From contig NC_058340.1 of NCBI RefSeq assembly GCF_905475395.1, positions 61,048,181 through 61,112,180 on the forward strand: DNA of 64,000 nt, given 5' to 3'. Below are positions 46,985 to 57,209 of the stretch, piece by piece. Both the position numbers and the translations under genes were made by a program. Position 1 is the first letter of the stretch. Each line of letters opens with the position of its first letter. The DNA comes from Chrysoperla carnea (Eukaryota > Arthropoda > Insecta > Neuroptera > Chrysopidae). The notes below the pieces were generated by a model. It was not told the origin of the DNA. It saw nothing but the letters and a program-made list of their open reading frames with translations, and ran no database searches.

Positions 46985-47467
46985 GAAAATGAATAAAAAA
47001 TGCTCTGTAGGAGTAATCTTGTTTTTGATTTCTATTCTTTTTAATACTAGTCAACATCATTTATTATGGAATTACTTTTCTATGTCTTCTATTTGACTTC
47101 TAATTGTGTTTTAAATTTTGTAAAGAAATAAAAAGTTTGAAAATGGTAACAGTACAATTTATTAGTTTTTTTTTTCTTCAAATTAACAATAATTATGATA
47201 AGACGTATAGAGCTACGGATTGTACGTGCTGTTTTCGGTTACAGGTCAAAAGTTGTTTTAATCTCTGGAGGGAGGTAGTCGCACAAAAGACCTGCCGAGT
47301 CCACTCGCCCAGAACCTGGGGACTGGAGTTGTTAAACAAATTCAGGCGGAAATTTTTTGTTGCTTCCTTGTAAGCTCGTGAATGATGCAGTTTAGGATAC
47401 TGATGAAAAAATGCCTAAAAAACGCTATTTTTCAATTGACTTGTTTGCAAATAATTTTTTATAATAA

Positions 47468-48259
47468 AACAAGAGAAAACAAATAATTGACTGAGTTAAT
47501 TGTCGAAATACCATGTATGGGCAGTGTTGATTACTCTGTCTGGTACTATAACTGATATAACCATAACATACATACTATACAATTTTGTGCTCTCACGGGT
47601 AAACAGTGATGTTTACGAAAAAATGTTGTTTAATATTTTATAAGGAACATTTTTTACATTTAAATTTTTGTTCTATCTCTAACGGTTTACAAGATAGGTC
47701 CTACGGAGCAAAGACCCAAATGACCTTATGACCCCTTAGAAAAAATCGTAAAAAATTATTTGTTTCGGAATTTGATGAAACTCAGTTTATAAGGTAATTT
47801 TGACTCAAGAAATTCCAAAATCGATTTTATTTGGCGATTGGCCGAGTAATTTTCGAAAAAAACGATATTTCGGATCGATTTCTGGTATTATCTCGAGAAT
47901 TATTCGCCCAATCGTTAAATGAAACCGATTTTTGTATTTTTTTGGTTCAAAATTACCTTATATACAGAGTTTTATCGAAATTGGAGACGATAAATTTGTA
48001 TCGATTTTTTGCAATTTTTTCAAGGGGTACCCTTAGAAAAATTCGAAAAAATCGTAAAAAATTGTTTGTTTCGGAATTTGATGAAACTCAGTTTATAAGG
48101 TAATTTTGACCCAAGAAATTAAAAAATCGAGTTTATTTGGCGATTGGCCGAGTAATTTTCCTGCACCAAAAATTTTTTCGTAGCATCAATATTTTTAAGC
48201 GTTACAAACTTGGGACTAAACTTAATATACTATGTATATTTCATATATACATGGTATAA
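47468..48259 (+). repeat. Repeat family A, copy A9, split by satellite sequence
   Basis: The 5' part (47468 to about 47732) runs from 'ACAAGAGAAAACAAATAATT' to 'CAAAGACCCAAATGACC'. The 3' part (about 48163-48259) resumes at 'CCAAAAATTTTTTCGTAGCA' and ends in the terminal hairpin. The GGAC microsatellite segment found in other copies is replaced by about 430 bp of satellite-like sequence. Confidence 0.7.
47735..48162 (+). repeat. Direct repeats with a 306-bp period inside A9
   Basis: About 115 bp beginning 'ATCGTAAAAAATTATTTGTT' (47745) recurs from 48051 with only a few changes, through 'GCGATTGGCCGAGTAATTTT'. That is one complete and one partial unit. The Rich/poor pattern has no coding logic; the overlapping 90-codon frame at 47831 is repeat sequence. 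Confidence 0.75.
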
Positions 48260-48796
48260 TAATCTTATAATCTTCTAGCTGAAACCTCAACGAACAAAAT
48301 TAGCTTTGAAAATTTTCATTCGGCCTATTAGTTTTTGCACAGATCGCAAGGTCTGGGTTTCTACCCTATCGCAATCTGCTTGACGGGAATTGAAAGTGAG
48401 AAATATCAACCTTAAATAATAATTTTGTTGCCTATACCTATATTCAATGTTATCAACAATTACTGCGGTTTAAAAAACGAAAATAAACCTAAATTTTTTG
48501 GTAATTTTTCCCAAAGACTCAACCTTGGATCCTTCGTTTTTATACTCAAATTGCGTGTGCCAAATTCAACTACATTTGGAAAATAATATTTTTGAAATTT
48601 TATATTCTTGGATCGCGAACAATTTGAATGTACACATAATGGCATATTTTCTTAAAGATATCATACACATATTTAAAAATATTATAATTTATTTACTTAA
48701 ATAACAAAAAATTAATTATACATTTCATTTTACGAGAGTTAAACTAATTAACTTTAATTATCACAATAAAATATTATTAAATTAAAATCAAATATT

Positions 48797-50625
48797 TTAA
48801 ATGTACAACGAGCCATCTGCGGGGCCTAAATAATGTAACGAAATTAATAGTACATCGATGAGAGTCCATACACCTAAACCACCAAAACTAAAAAGTTTAC
48901 CAATACCCTCTTGCCAGTGACCTAAATAAAATCGATCCGCACCAAATCCACCAAGTGTAATGCTCAATATTAATGTTGTACTCCATTTATAACCACTTGT
49001 CCAATTACATAAAACACGTTTTAAAAAACGACGTTTTCCTAGACATATTATATTGTTATGCACGGTGCAATTTGTTCGATAGTATTCGCGTGGTGTTGAT
49101 ACAGATTTACAATGTGCTTGTTGATGACATGTGTGTTCAGAACGATCAGTCTGGTAGCAGTATTTACATTGATATGTTCGAAAAAATTCTCTTGTACCCT
49201 GAAATATTATAATTTTCTATGAATTTCAAATCAAGACTAGAAGACTAGAATGTTCTAAATTCTGAAAAACCGACAGGTTGCAAACTAGTTTGCAACCTAA
49301 ATCTCAAAATCTAACACCGTATTTAACGTTAATAAGAGTCCACTCGATACCATATGAAATAAAATTAATAACAACTACGGGTAACGTAAAACGTCCTACG
49401 TTAAATTTGTTTTCTAAAATTTGTCATTTTTTCAATTACATGATACTTACCGTACAATTAGCTTCCTTGATTGGTTTACAAGTAGTATTCACCAGACTGC
49501 CATAAATACAGCTCGTGCTTAAATCGCAAACTATACAAGGATACGACAATTTACTACATTCTATGTTCGGACATTCCGGCTGAAATATTTTTACTCAATA
49601 TTAAATATATTTAACACAATTATTTACTAGTAATTGATAAAAAAAATCGTTATTCGTACGCAATCGGATGTGCAGCGTCGCAGATTAAGTTATTAGAGAA
49701 GTATAATTACTCTGGAATTGTGGATTTATTTTACCAAAAGATTATAAAACACTATGGTGTGTTTAGCGTTAGTCCCACGTTATCAGATAATTAAGAGTAC
49801 ATAACACAGGTCTACTGACCCAAAAGCATCGTGGATATTTTGAAGTCCCCACAAACCATCCATTGATGGTCCTGATATTTGATTCTTTCCAGGATAATGG
49901 CCAAATTGTTATAGTTAGTTTTCTTATATATGCACAGAATAACCCATTGGAAGCAAAGCTAATTTATTTTTATTGTGCAATAATAATACTTTAAGACTAT
50001 TTTTATATAATATTACTATAAAATACTATATAATACTACTCTAAGACTAGTTTATGTTGTTATTATATCTATGAAAACCTATGTGATAGAATGTTTTGAA
50101 TGGTTTTCCTGTTTTTGGGAGGTCAAAATCTATAAGAAAATGTAAAAAAAATTCTATGCAGATTTTTAGTCACAGACCTGTGTAATTAGCGTGAGAATAA
50201 TATTGGCTACGGAAATGTTAGCACAGGTTTATGGGTTTTTTTATTAACTCTGTGATTACGTTCATTCATTGATCCTCAGTAAATCTGAGAAAATATTAAA
50301 AAAAACTTAGATAATATTCTGTTCACAGTAAACATACTTTATTTTAATGTAAATACGGCTCACGCAGTCACCGTTTGGGTACGAATTTAATCCTATATTT
50401 GATAAAGCAAACATTACCCTATCGTCATCATCTATTGTGTTAATATTAAACGATGGTGATGTTGAAGTAAAGCTATCTAAAAAAAATCAAAACTTTTAAA
50501 TAAAGAACGATTGTTTTTATAATAACGAATGAAAATTTACCAGTATGATGAACACCTCTGATTATTAACGAAAACAATATGAATAATGCTGATTTCCAAT
50601 TTAAATGTATACAATTAGCTGACAT
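48797..50625 (-). CDS. amx: TM2 domain protein 3 / almondex, 4 exons
   Basis: TM2D3-type membrane protein; Drosophila almondex is needed for Notch signalling (family knowledge). Exons on the minus strand: 50625-50541, 50476-50364, 49579-49451, 49198-48797, giving 242 residues. It shows an N-terminal signal sequence ('SALFILFSLII'), a Cys-rich lumenal region ('PECPNIECSKLSYPC', 'YQCKYCYQTDRSEHTC'), an N-glycosylation-type NCT before 'CNWTSGYKWSTTL', two membrane segments around the TM2 signature GGFGADRFYLG (DRF is the conserved DRF motif), and the subfamily-specific C-terminus DGSLYI. TM2D1 and TM2D2 end differently, which supports TM2D3. Exon 2 uses a GTGAGC donor. The start is the only ATG before the signal sequence. 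It is convergent with NOL9. Confidence 0.9.
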
Positions 50626-51073
50626 TTTTCATTTTAAATCTAAACGAAAGTAGTTCTGTACGAAAATCTTATGTCAAAATCACTTGTTATGAATTATGAT
50701 TGTAGTTCAATTTTGACAGTAGAAAATATTTTTTTAAAACACCAGATGGAGTTATTGGGATCTGACAAAAGGTGGTATGACACCTGGTTGTCAAAGTAGA
50801 AATTAATTTCAAGTTACAGCTTTTAGTGTTGAGCATTGAAAAGTTTGAGCATTGCCAAAATCGTTCCAATACGAATACAGATCTGATTTTTCATAATTTG
50901 CCTCAAGCAGGCAAATATTACATGAAAGTTGAAAATTATTTAATTTATGATGTTAATATGATGTCATATTGAATGACCTCACTATTATGTCATATCAAGG
51001 GTTATCAAATTGATAACTTTTGATTTAGTTGCATTAGTTTGAAAGTTGCTTTATTTGAGGTAATTTACTTATT
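50626..51073. promoter_or_regulatory. Candidate bidirectional promoter, almondex / LTA4H alternative exon
   Basis: A 448-bp region lies between the almondex ATG and a divergent ATG-plus-donor exon at 51074. No TATA box is evident. Promoter function is inferred from geometry only. Confidence 0.3.
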
Positions 51074-51122
51074 ATGGCGGAACGTTTTTTACAATGCTTA
51101 TTAAAAACATCAAAACCTAGTG
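51074..51122 (+). CDS. Possible alternative first coding exon of LTA4H
   Basis: ATG at 51074 opens 'MAERFLQCLLKTSKPS' plus one base and ends at a good donor, G|GTAAGA. Its length (49 nt) and phase are identical to those of the standard LTA4H first exon at 52612-52660, so splicing to exon 2 at 52729 would keep the frame and give [11 protein letters not shown]. The encoded N-terminus is more basic than the standard one. It could instead be the first exon of an unrelated gene whose next exon I cannot find, or chance. Confidence 0.35.
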
Positions 51123-51785
51123 GTAAGAAAATTTTTAAATATAAATAAATGCCGAATTTCCAAAAAAAATTCTCTTTTTTCCCGCCCGTATTATTATTAT
51201 TTTTAGCTATTAAAAAATAATTATAAATACGCGGCTGATTCAGGGGTAAATGTCAAGGTTAAATATAGGGGGGTTTCGGATTCAAACCCACCCTTTTACT
51301 TCAAAATAAAATGTTACAAATCTTAAAAATCTAAAAAAAAAATAAGATGATATCATGAACCCCCTCCCCTTGCTTGGACGAAATCTTGGATAACTGAAAA
51401 ACTTTGGCAAGGGCTAAAAATTTCAGAACCCAACCAACTCCTCTATAGTCGACAAACTCAATGAAAATCGGTTCTACATGAACAGCACCGTCCCTAACCG
51501 CCAAATCAAGGAAGAGCGAGATCGTCTTTCGGTGCCTTTTTTTCCAAAAATTAACTTGTATTTCAATAATCAACACTTGAATACTTAAAATGCGAAATTG
51601 TTTTTCGCATTTGGTATTTTGGTGTACCTTGCTAGCTGGTGCCTAGAGCGCCTGCTCCACTTGCTCTACTCTTGGACCAGCGCAGTAAATGTAACGGATA
51701 ATTAAGAATTAATCAATTTATAATGAAACATTCCGCTTCGCATAGTTGCATTATTCCATCTTAACTCTGAATCATGGACACTAAT
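51123..51785. other. Gene-free stretch upstream of LTA4H
   Basis: No supportable feature. An 81-codon minus-strand frame at 51331 has no domain. A GC-richer piece at about 51630-51680 is unexplained. Confidence 0.4.
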
Positions 51786-52285
51786 ATATTAAGCTAATAT
51801 TACACGTTTCTTGTTTTGAATGCACTTTTCAACAATGTTCAGAAAAAACAATATGTTGACAAACTAAAATATTCTACAGCTAATGATGTCGATGAAATTG
51901 GTCAAAGAACTTTTACCAATTTCTTTGGTAATGCAAGCACCCCCTTAGTTTCAAAATAGACCATCAACATGGCACAAACCTAATAAATCTAATGATGATT
52001 TTTAATTTTTAAGAAGGATGAACAATAAATAAGAACAAGAAGTAATCTAATACTACAGGTTTCTCATTTTGAATACGTTTTAAGCAATGTTCAGAAAAAA
52101 AGAATATGTTAAGAATATTCTACAGCTAAAGATGTCGATGAAATTGTACAAAATTATTTGTCCAATTTATAATGTAAACACCTCTTGATTCGAAAATAAA
52201 CCACCAACATGGCACAAACCTAATAAATCTAACGATGATTTTGAACTTTTTTAAAGCATGAAGAATAAATAAGAAGTTATCTGTT
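51786..52285 (+). repeat. Two-unit tandem duplication, about 240-250 bp per unit
   Basis: Shared blocks appear twice in order: TTTTGAATGCACTTTTCAAC versus TTTTGAATACGTTTTAAGCA, 'AATGTTCAGAAAAAA', 'TATTCTACAGCTAA.GATGTC', and 'CAACATGGCACAAACCTAAT' at 51965 and 52205. The units differ by substitutions and indels, so the duplication is old. It ends about 330 bp before the LTA4H start. Confidence 0.8.
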
Positions 52286-52611
52286 CATATTTTTGAAATT
52301 TCACTGTCGAATATGTCATTTTTGACATATGTTTATTAAGCCGGTTTTATTTAGCCACATATTCTTCTTTTTTTGTTATTAAATAAATTACTTAAGTCTC
52401 CTTTCCATTTCAACTAGAAACTGTACTAATACAATCAAAACATCAGTTTAAGGTGTTCAAACTTGTTGTTATCATTTATAAATTATAATTATAATTACTT
52501 AATTATCATATCACGAGTATTTTAATTATAGATAAAAGTTTAGTGAAGATTAATTGGCTTTCATACCGTTCCAAATATTTTATATTTCTTCAAATATTTG
52601 TACTTCTAAAA

Positions 52612-55184
52612 ATGGCTCAAAGTCTTAGCCCTAACGATCCATCATCCTTTTCGAGGCCAGGTAATTAATGTTTTTTAATTAGAAATCTTCTAACTGAACA
52701 ACTATCTAATTTTCCAATTTTATTTCAGATTTAGCTACGACATTACACTTGCATCTAAGCTTAAGTGTAAACTTCGAACGAGAAACAATAACGGGAGTTG
52801 TTAATTTGAAAGGAAAAAAGAATGTTCCTGATGTAAAAGAAATGGTAAATAAATAAAAAATAGTTGTATAATACATGGTATAATTGTATATGAACAATAA
52901 AATTGATATTAAATTATTTTAGATTTTGGATATAAAAGGTCTAACCATTTTTTATATCTATGATAAAGTAACAGGAGCTGATCTGAAATACGTAATTGGT
53001 GAGACTGTTGCCGACATTGGAACTAAACTATCGATTAATATCGAAAATTGCCTAGAAAGGTACACATATTTCTTGAATGATTTGACCATTTTTAATTATT
53101 TTTTTTTTAAAGTTTTGAACTTGTAATTGGATACGAAACATCACCCAAATCAAGTGGTTTACAATGGCTCAATCCGAAACAAACATCAGGGAAAAAACAT
53201 CCTTTCATGTTCAGTCAAGGGCAGGTAATATTGTACCCCATAATCAAACGAAGAACAAATTTCATTCAACATTTAATTAATTCAAAAACTAGATTGATTT
53301 ACTGATTTATTAGCTATCATAATGTTCTTGCTTCATGGTTCTAATTATTTTTATAGCCTACAGAAATGCGATCAATCATTCCCTGTCAAGATACACCCGG
53401 AATCAAAGTTCCTTATTCAGCAGATGTAAGTTTTGATTTTATTATAGATAAATGTAAAAAATTAATTCGATTAATTTTCATTTAGGTTCGTGTACCAAAA
53501 GAGTTAACAGCTTTAATGAGTGCTCTTAGAGTTGGAAATCATATAGATTTACCTGATGGCAATCGTTTATACTTATTCAACCAACCTGTACCGATGCCAA
53601 CATATTTAATTGCTATTGCAGTTGGAGCACTTGAATCACGAAGAGTAGGACCACGCTCAGAAGTTTGGGCAGAAAAAGAGATTGTTGATAAAGCTGCCTA
53701 TGAATTTGCCGAAGCAGAACAAATGTTAAAAACAGCTGAATCTATATGTGGTGCTTATGTTTGGGGTATATACGATATGTTGGTTTTACCACCTTCATTC
53801 CCATATGGTGGAATGGAAAATCCTTGTTTAACTTTCATTACTCCAACGCTTTTGGTAAATCAATTTTGTTGGACTAAGTCTATGTCTCACGCCATAGAGA
53901 CTACTTCTCATAACTTATTATTTTCTGCAACTCTTGAATTTAATTTGATTTTCTTTAAAAATTGTAGGTTGGTGATCGTTCATTGGTAGATGTAATTGCT
54001 CATGAAATTTCTCACAGCTGGACTGGAAATTTAGTAACCAATGGTAATTTTGAAAATTTCTGGTTAAATGAAGGTTTTACTACATTTGTGGAACGAAAAA
54101 TTATTGGTAAAATGCAAGGGTCACGAATGAGAGATTTACAAACATTAGTCGGCTATGTTGAACTACGAGACACTGTAATTTGACTCTTAAAAAAATTCAA
54201 GAACATCTTACAAATTTTTTTTCTTGTATTTTAGATAACACAAATGGGAGACGACAGTCCCTTGACAAAACTTGTACCAGATTTAAAAGGATTACATCCT
54301 GATGAAGCTTTTAGTAGAGTACCTTATGAGAAAGGATCATTGTTTTTACGTTATCTTGAACAATGCGTTGGTGGAGAAGGTAATTTTCATATGTTATATT
54401 TCACGTGAAAATTTCAAATCCAAAGAAAAAAATATTGTCTTTGACTTCTTCACTTTTCAAATTTTATTAACTTTGTACGGTCATTCTGAGACACTTTCTT
54501 ATTCAGTTCAAAAGCTCTAATAATCTTATTCTAATTTTAGATAAATTTGAAGAATTTTTAAAACATTATATTAAAATATTTTCATATAAATCGATAAATA
54601 CGGATGACTTTAAAAATTTATTCTTGGAATATTTCCCTTCGAAAGAAATACATGAAAAAATTGATTGGCAAACTTGGTTATATTCTCCTGGAATGCCACC
54701 AAAAGTTCCTGATTTAGATGCTTCGTTAATGAATAAAATTAATTCATTAACAAATCAATGGATAGCATTTAATAACAGTAATGAAATAACTTCAATTACT
54801 GAAAAAGACATATCAAAATATTCCACAATTGAAGTATTACAATTTTTGAATCAACTCTTAGAAAAAGAACCACTTTCAATGAAAACATTAAACACTTTGA
54901 ATGAATTATATAAATTTGATTCGAATAATAATTTCGAAACAAAATTACGTTGGTTACGTTTATGTTTACGTGGTGGTGATTTTACAAAACTTAAAGCAGC
55001 ACTTAACTTTGTGAATTCTCAAGGACGAATGAAATATTTAAATCCAATTTATAGAGAACTTTATAAAAATGAGACCACACGTAAAGAAGCAATCGATAAT
55101 TTTTATCAACATAAAGATGAGATGATGTTAGTAGCAGCTAAAACTGTTGCTAGAATTATGCATTTAAGTAGCAATACTTTATAA
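52612..55184 (+). CDS. Lta4h: Leukotriene A4 hydrolase / aminopeptidase (M1 family), 9 exons
   Basis: Cytosolic zinc aminopeptidase and epoxide hydrolase homologue. Exons: 52612-52660, 52729-52844, 52923-53059, 53113-53224, 53357-53425, 53486-53854, 53968-54174, 54235-54379, 54541-55184; 615 residues (human 611). It shows the M1 exopeptidase motif GGMEN (269-273), the zinc site HEISH (296-300) with the distal Glu in NEGF (E319), PYEKG with the catalytic Tyr384, Asp376 equivalent to human Asp375, and C-terminal QGRMKY carrying the carboxylate-binding Arg and Lys. Numbering runs one ahead of human here. Phe379 replaces human Tyr378. Peptidase activity is well supported; whether an insect enzyme uses a leukotriene-like substrate is unknown. 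AATAAA is at 55221. Confidence 0.95.
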
Positions 55185-55501
55185 AAGCTATTTTATATTA
55201 TAATTTTTCTAAGCATATTAAATAAATAATTTTAAAATTGAATTGCTTGTCCATCATTATTTTATACAGGATGTCCCATATAACTACAGACAAAAGAAGC
55301 TTCTTGAAGCTTGAAATTTTTTACCAATTTTGTTTTTATTGTACTTATTTGCAGCAATAATCCTGAAAACGCCATTTTTTCAAAAGTTTTGTGGAATATA
55401 ATGCTAATATATATCACCCAATTGAATAAAATTTGGTAATAATTTTAATTCGTATATTTAATCTACATAATTTACAGAACTTATTTTAAACAGTTATCTC
55501 G
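55185..55501. other. LTA4H/MRPL13 convergent intergenic region
   Basis: 317 bp between two stop codons. AATAAA at 55221 (for LTA4H) and TTTATT at about 55335 (a minus-strand AATAAA for MRPL13) overlap in range. An 'ATACAGGATGTCCCATATAA' block at 55264 is repeat-like. Confidence 0.6.
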
Positions 55502-56595
55502 CTATCGTAGAATATAATCACTTGGCCAATTCATAATTTTTGGGAATTTTTCAACTTCGTCTGGTGAATATTTATCGAGACGTTTCGGTACTGGTCTTAA
55601 TTGTCGTAATTGATTGCTAATGTTTTCCAATATATCTGTTGGTACTTTGTCATCTGGAAACAGGTGTAATCTTTGCATTGTATAACGACGTTGTAAATTC
55701 CCATCCATACTATTATAAACGGCTTTTTTTAATATCTAAAAAATTGCATAATCAAGTAGTCTCGTAGAAATTTTTTAATGTAAGTATATAATACACTCAG
55801 ACAAACATTTTCCACCAGCTCCCATAAAAATCTACTGACGAGCAGAGAATTCTTGGGTCAAATGCTTCATTTCCTACAGTATATGCATTATCAATAAGAG
55901 TTTAGAAAATGCATCACCACAAATTTCAATTTTTTTTTCAAGAAATGCATTGAAAAAAAACATGGGCATAAGAAAGTATCCTAGATCACTTTGAGTTTGA
56001 TGACAAAAATTTGTCCAATCTAGATTCACTGTAAAATTACGTATCCACAATTGGACATTGTAATGAACATATATAAATCCCAATTTACCATTGTTGGATC
56101 CTTATCATGTAATTCCCAAGCTAGAGTCCAAGTAGCACCACCTGGATATCCGGTATGATGGAAGTAAACACGTTTTTGCCATTCATTTCCAGGCAAGGCT
56201 ATTTCTTTAGTGTTTATGACTACAACATGATCTCCACAGTCATCTTAAATCAAAAAAACAATGTTTTTCATAAGCTTTCTAGTCGTATTAATTACTTTAC
56301 CGAGAATTCTGTACTTTTTATATGTGTACTTACTTAAAGGATGGTAAATTGGTTTATGTAATCCTTGTAAATGCTTTTTTATTAATTGTGCGGATTCAAA
56401 AGGATTTTGCCATGTAGCATCATATAAATGCCATATCCTTGTAAATGTTGCCCATTGCTAAAAAGAAAATTTAATTTAATTAAGATTAAGGTTAGCGAAA
56501 ATTACAAATGTATTATTTGTGTGAAATCGAAACAAATTATTATTTTTTAAATTAATTTATCTCTTACTAACTTGAACACGCTGTGTTATGGACAT
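55502..56595 (-). CDS. mRpL13: Mitochondrial large-subunit ribosomal protein L13 (uL13m), 4 exons
   Basis: Structural protein of the mitochondrial 39S ribosomal subunit. Minus-strand exons: 56595-56572, 56457-56334, 56243-56089, 55735-55502, coding for 178 residues, the same length as human MRPL13. Family landmarks are QWATFTRIWHLYDA near the N-terminus, '[20 protein letters not shown]', 'VYFHHTGYPGG' (the L13 signature), 'NLQRRYTMQRLHLFPDD' and 'PVPKRLDKYSPDEVEKFP'. Exon 1 has only 8 codons and ends at a CAA|GTTAGT donor; its assignment rests on the ATG, the phase and the family's short N-terminus. Head-to-head with spenito, tail-to-tail with LTA4H. Confidence 0.93.
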
Positions 56596-57209
56596 GCTAA
56601 AATATATTTAAGTTTTATAATTATTTCTGAAAAAAAAATTTAGTTAAGAAGGTATATTTTATTACAATGTGGAAGTACTCAGTTCATTAAAAAAACATTT
56701 TATGTGAAAAATTTTAAACCAATAAAATTAAACTACTGCAATAATTACTTATAAATAATTGTTAAAAACTTTTAATTAGCATTCCTTGTTAATATAAAAA
56801 ATATTTTAAAATAAAATATGTTTTATGGAAATTGAATATGGAGATAGTATTTTAAATATCGCGCCTTTTTTTAGACATTAAAAAATCGTGTGTAAATATT
56901 TTTATTAATGTATTATTAATTGTTTATAAATTATTAAACTAAATAAAAATAATGTAATAAAATAATAAAAATATTTTTCTTAATAATTATAAATGTTAAA
57001 TATTAAAAATAATTGCAAATTTAAAACGGAAGTAGGATATTACTTGAACTATGTAGTGAATGAGAACGCCAAACGATATTAGATGCTACAAAGTTGATGA
57101 CTTTATAAAATCCACCATTTTGTAATTTTGTGAATGTGATATAGAAACGTTGATGATCGGGGCCGCGCGCGGTGAAAGGCAAAAAATAACTGTGAAAATT
57201 CACAATAGC
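56596..57209. promoter_or_regulatory. Shared upstream region of MRPL13 and spenito
   Basis: 614 bp between divergent start codons, almost pure A/T in 56640-57000, then GC-richer just before spenito (GGGGCCGCGCGCGG at about 57159-57172). A bidirectional promoter is inferred from layout. An in-frame upstream ATG at 57153 could extend spenito by 19 residues. Confidence 0.4.

Larger units (their letters stand above)
46985..48796. other. NOL9/almondex intergenic region (convergent genes)
   Basis: Holds the NOL9 3' end with two AATAAA signals, the split family A copy A9 with its inserted satellite, and the almondex 3' flank with TTTATT (AATAAA on the minus strand) at about 48688. A GC-richer block at about 47265-47350 is unexplained. 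No gene is seen. Confidence 0.5.
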
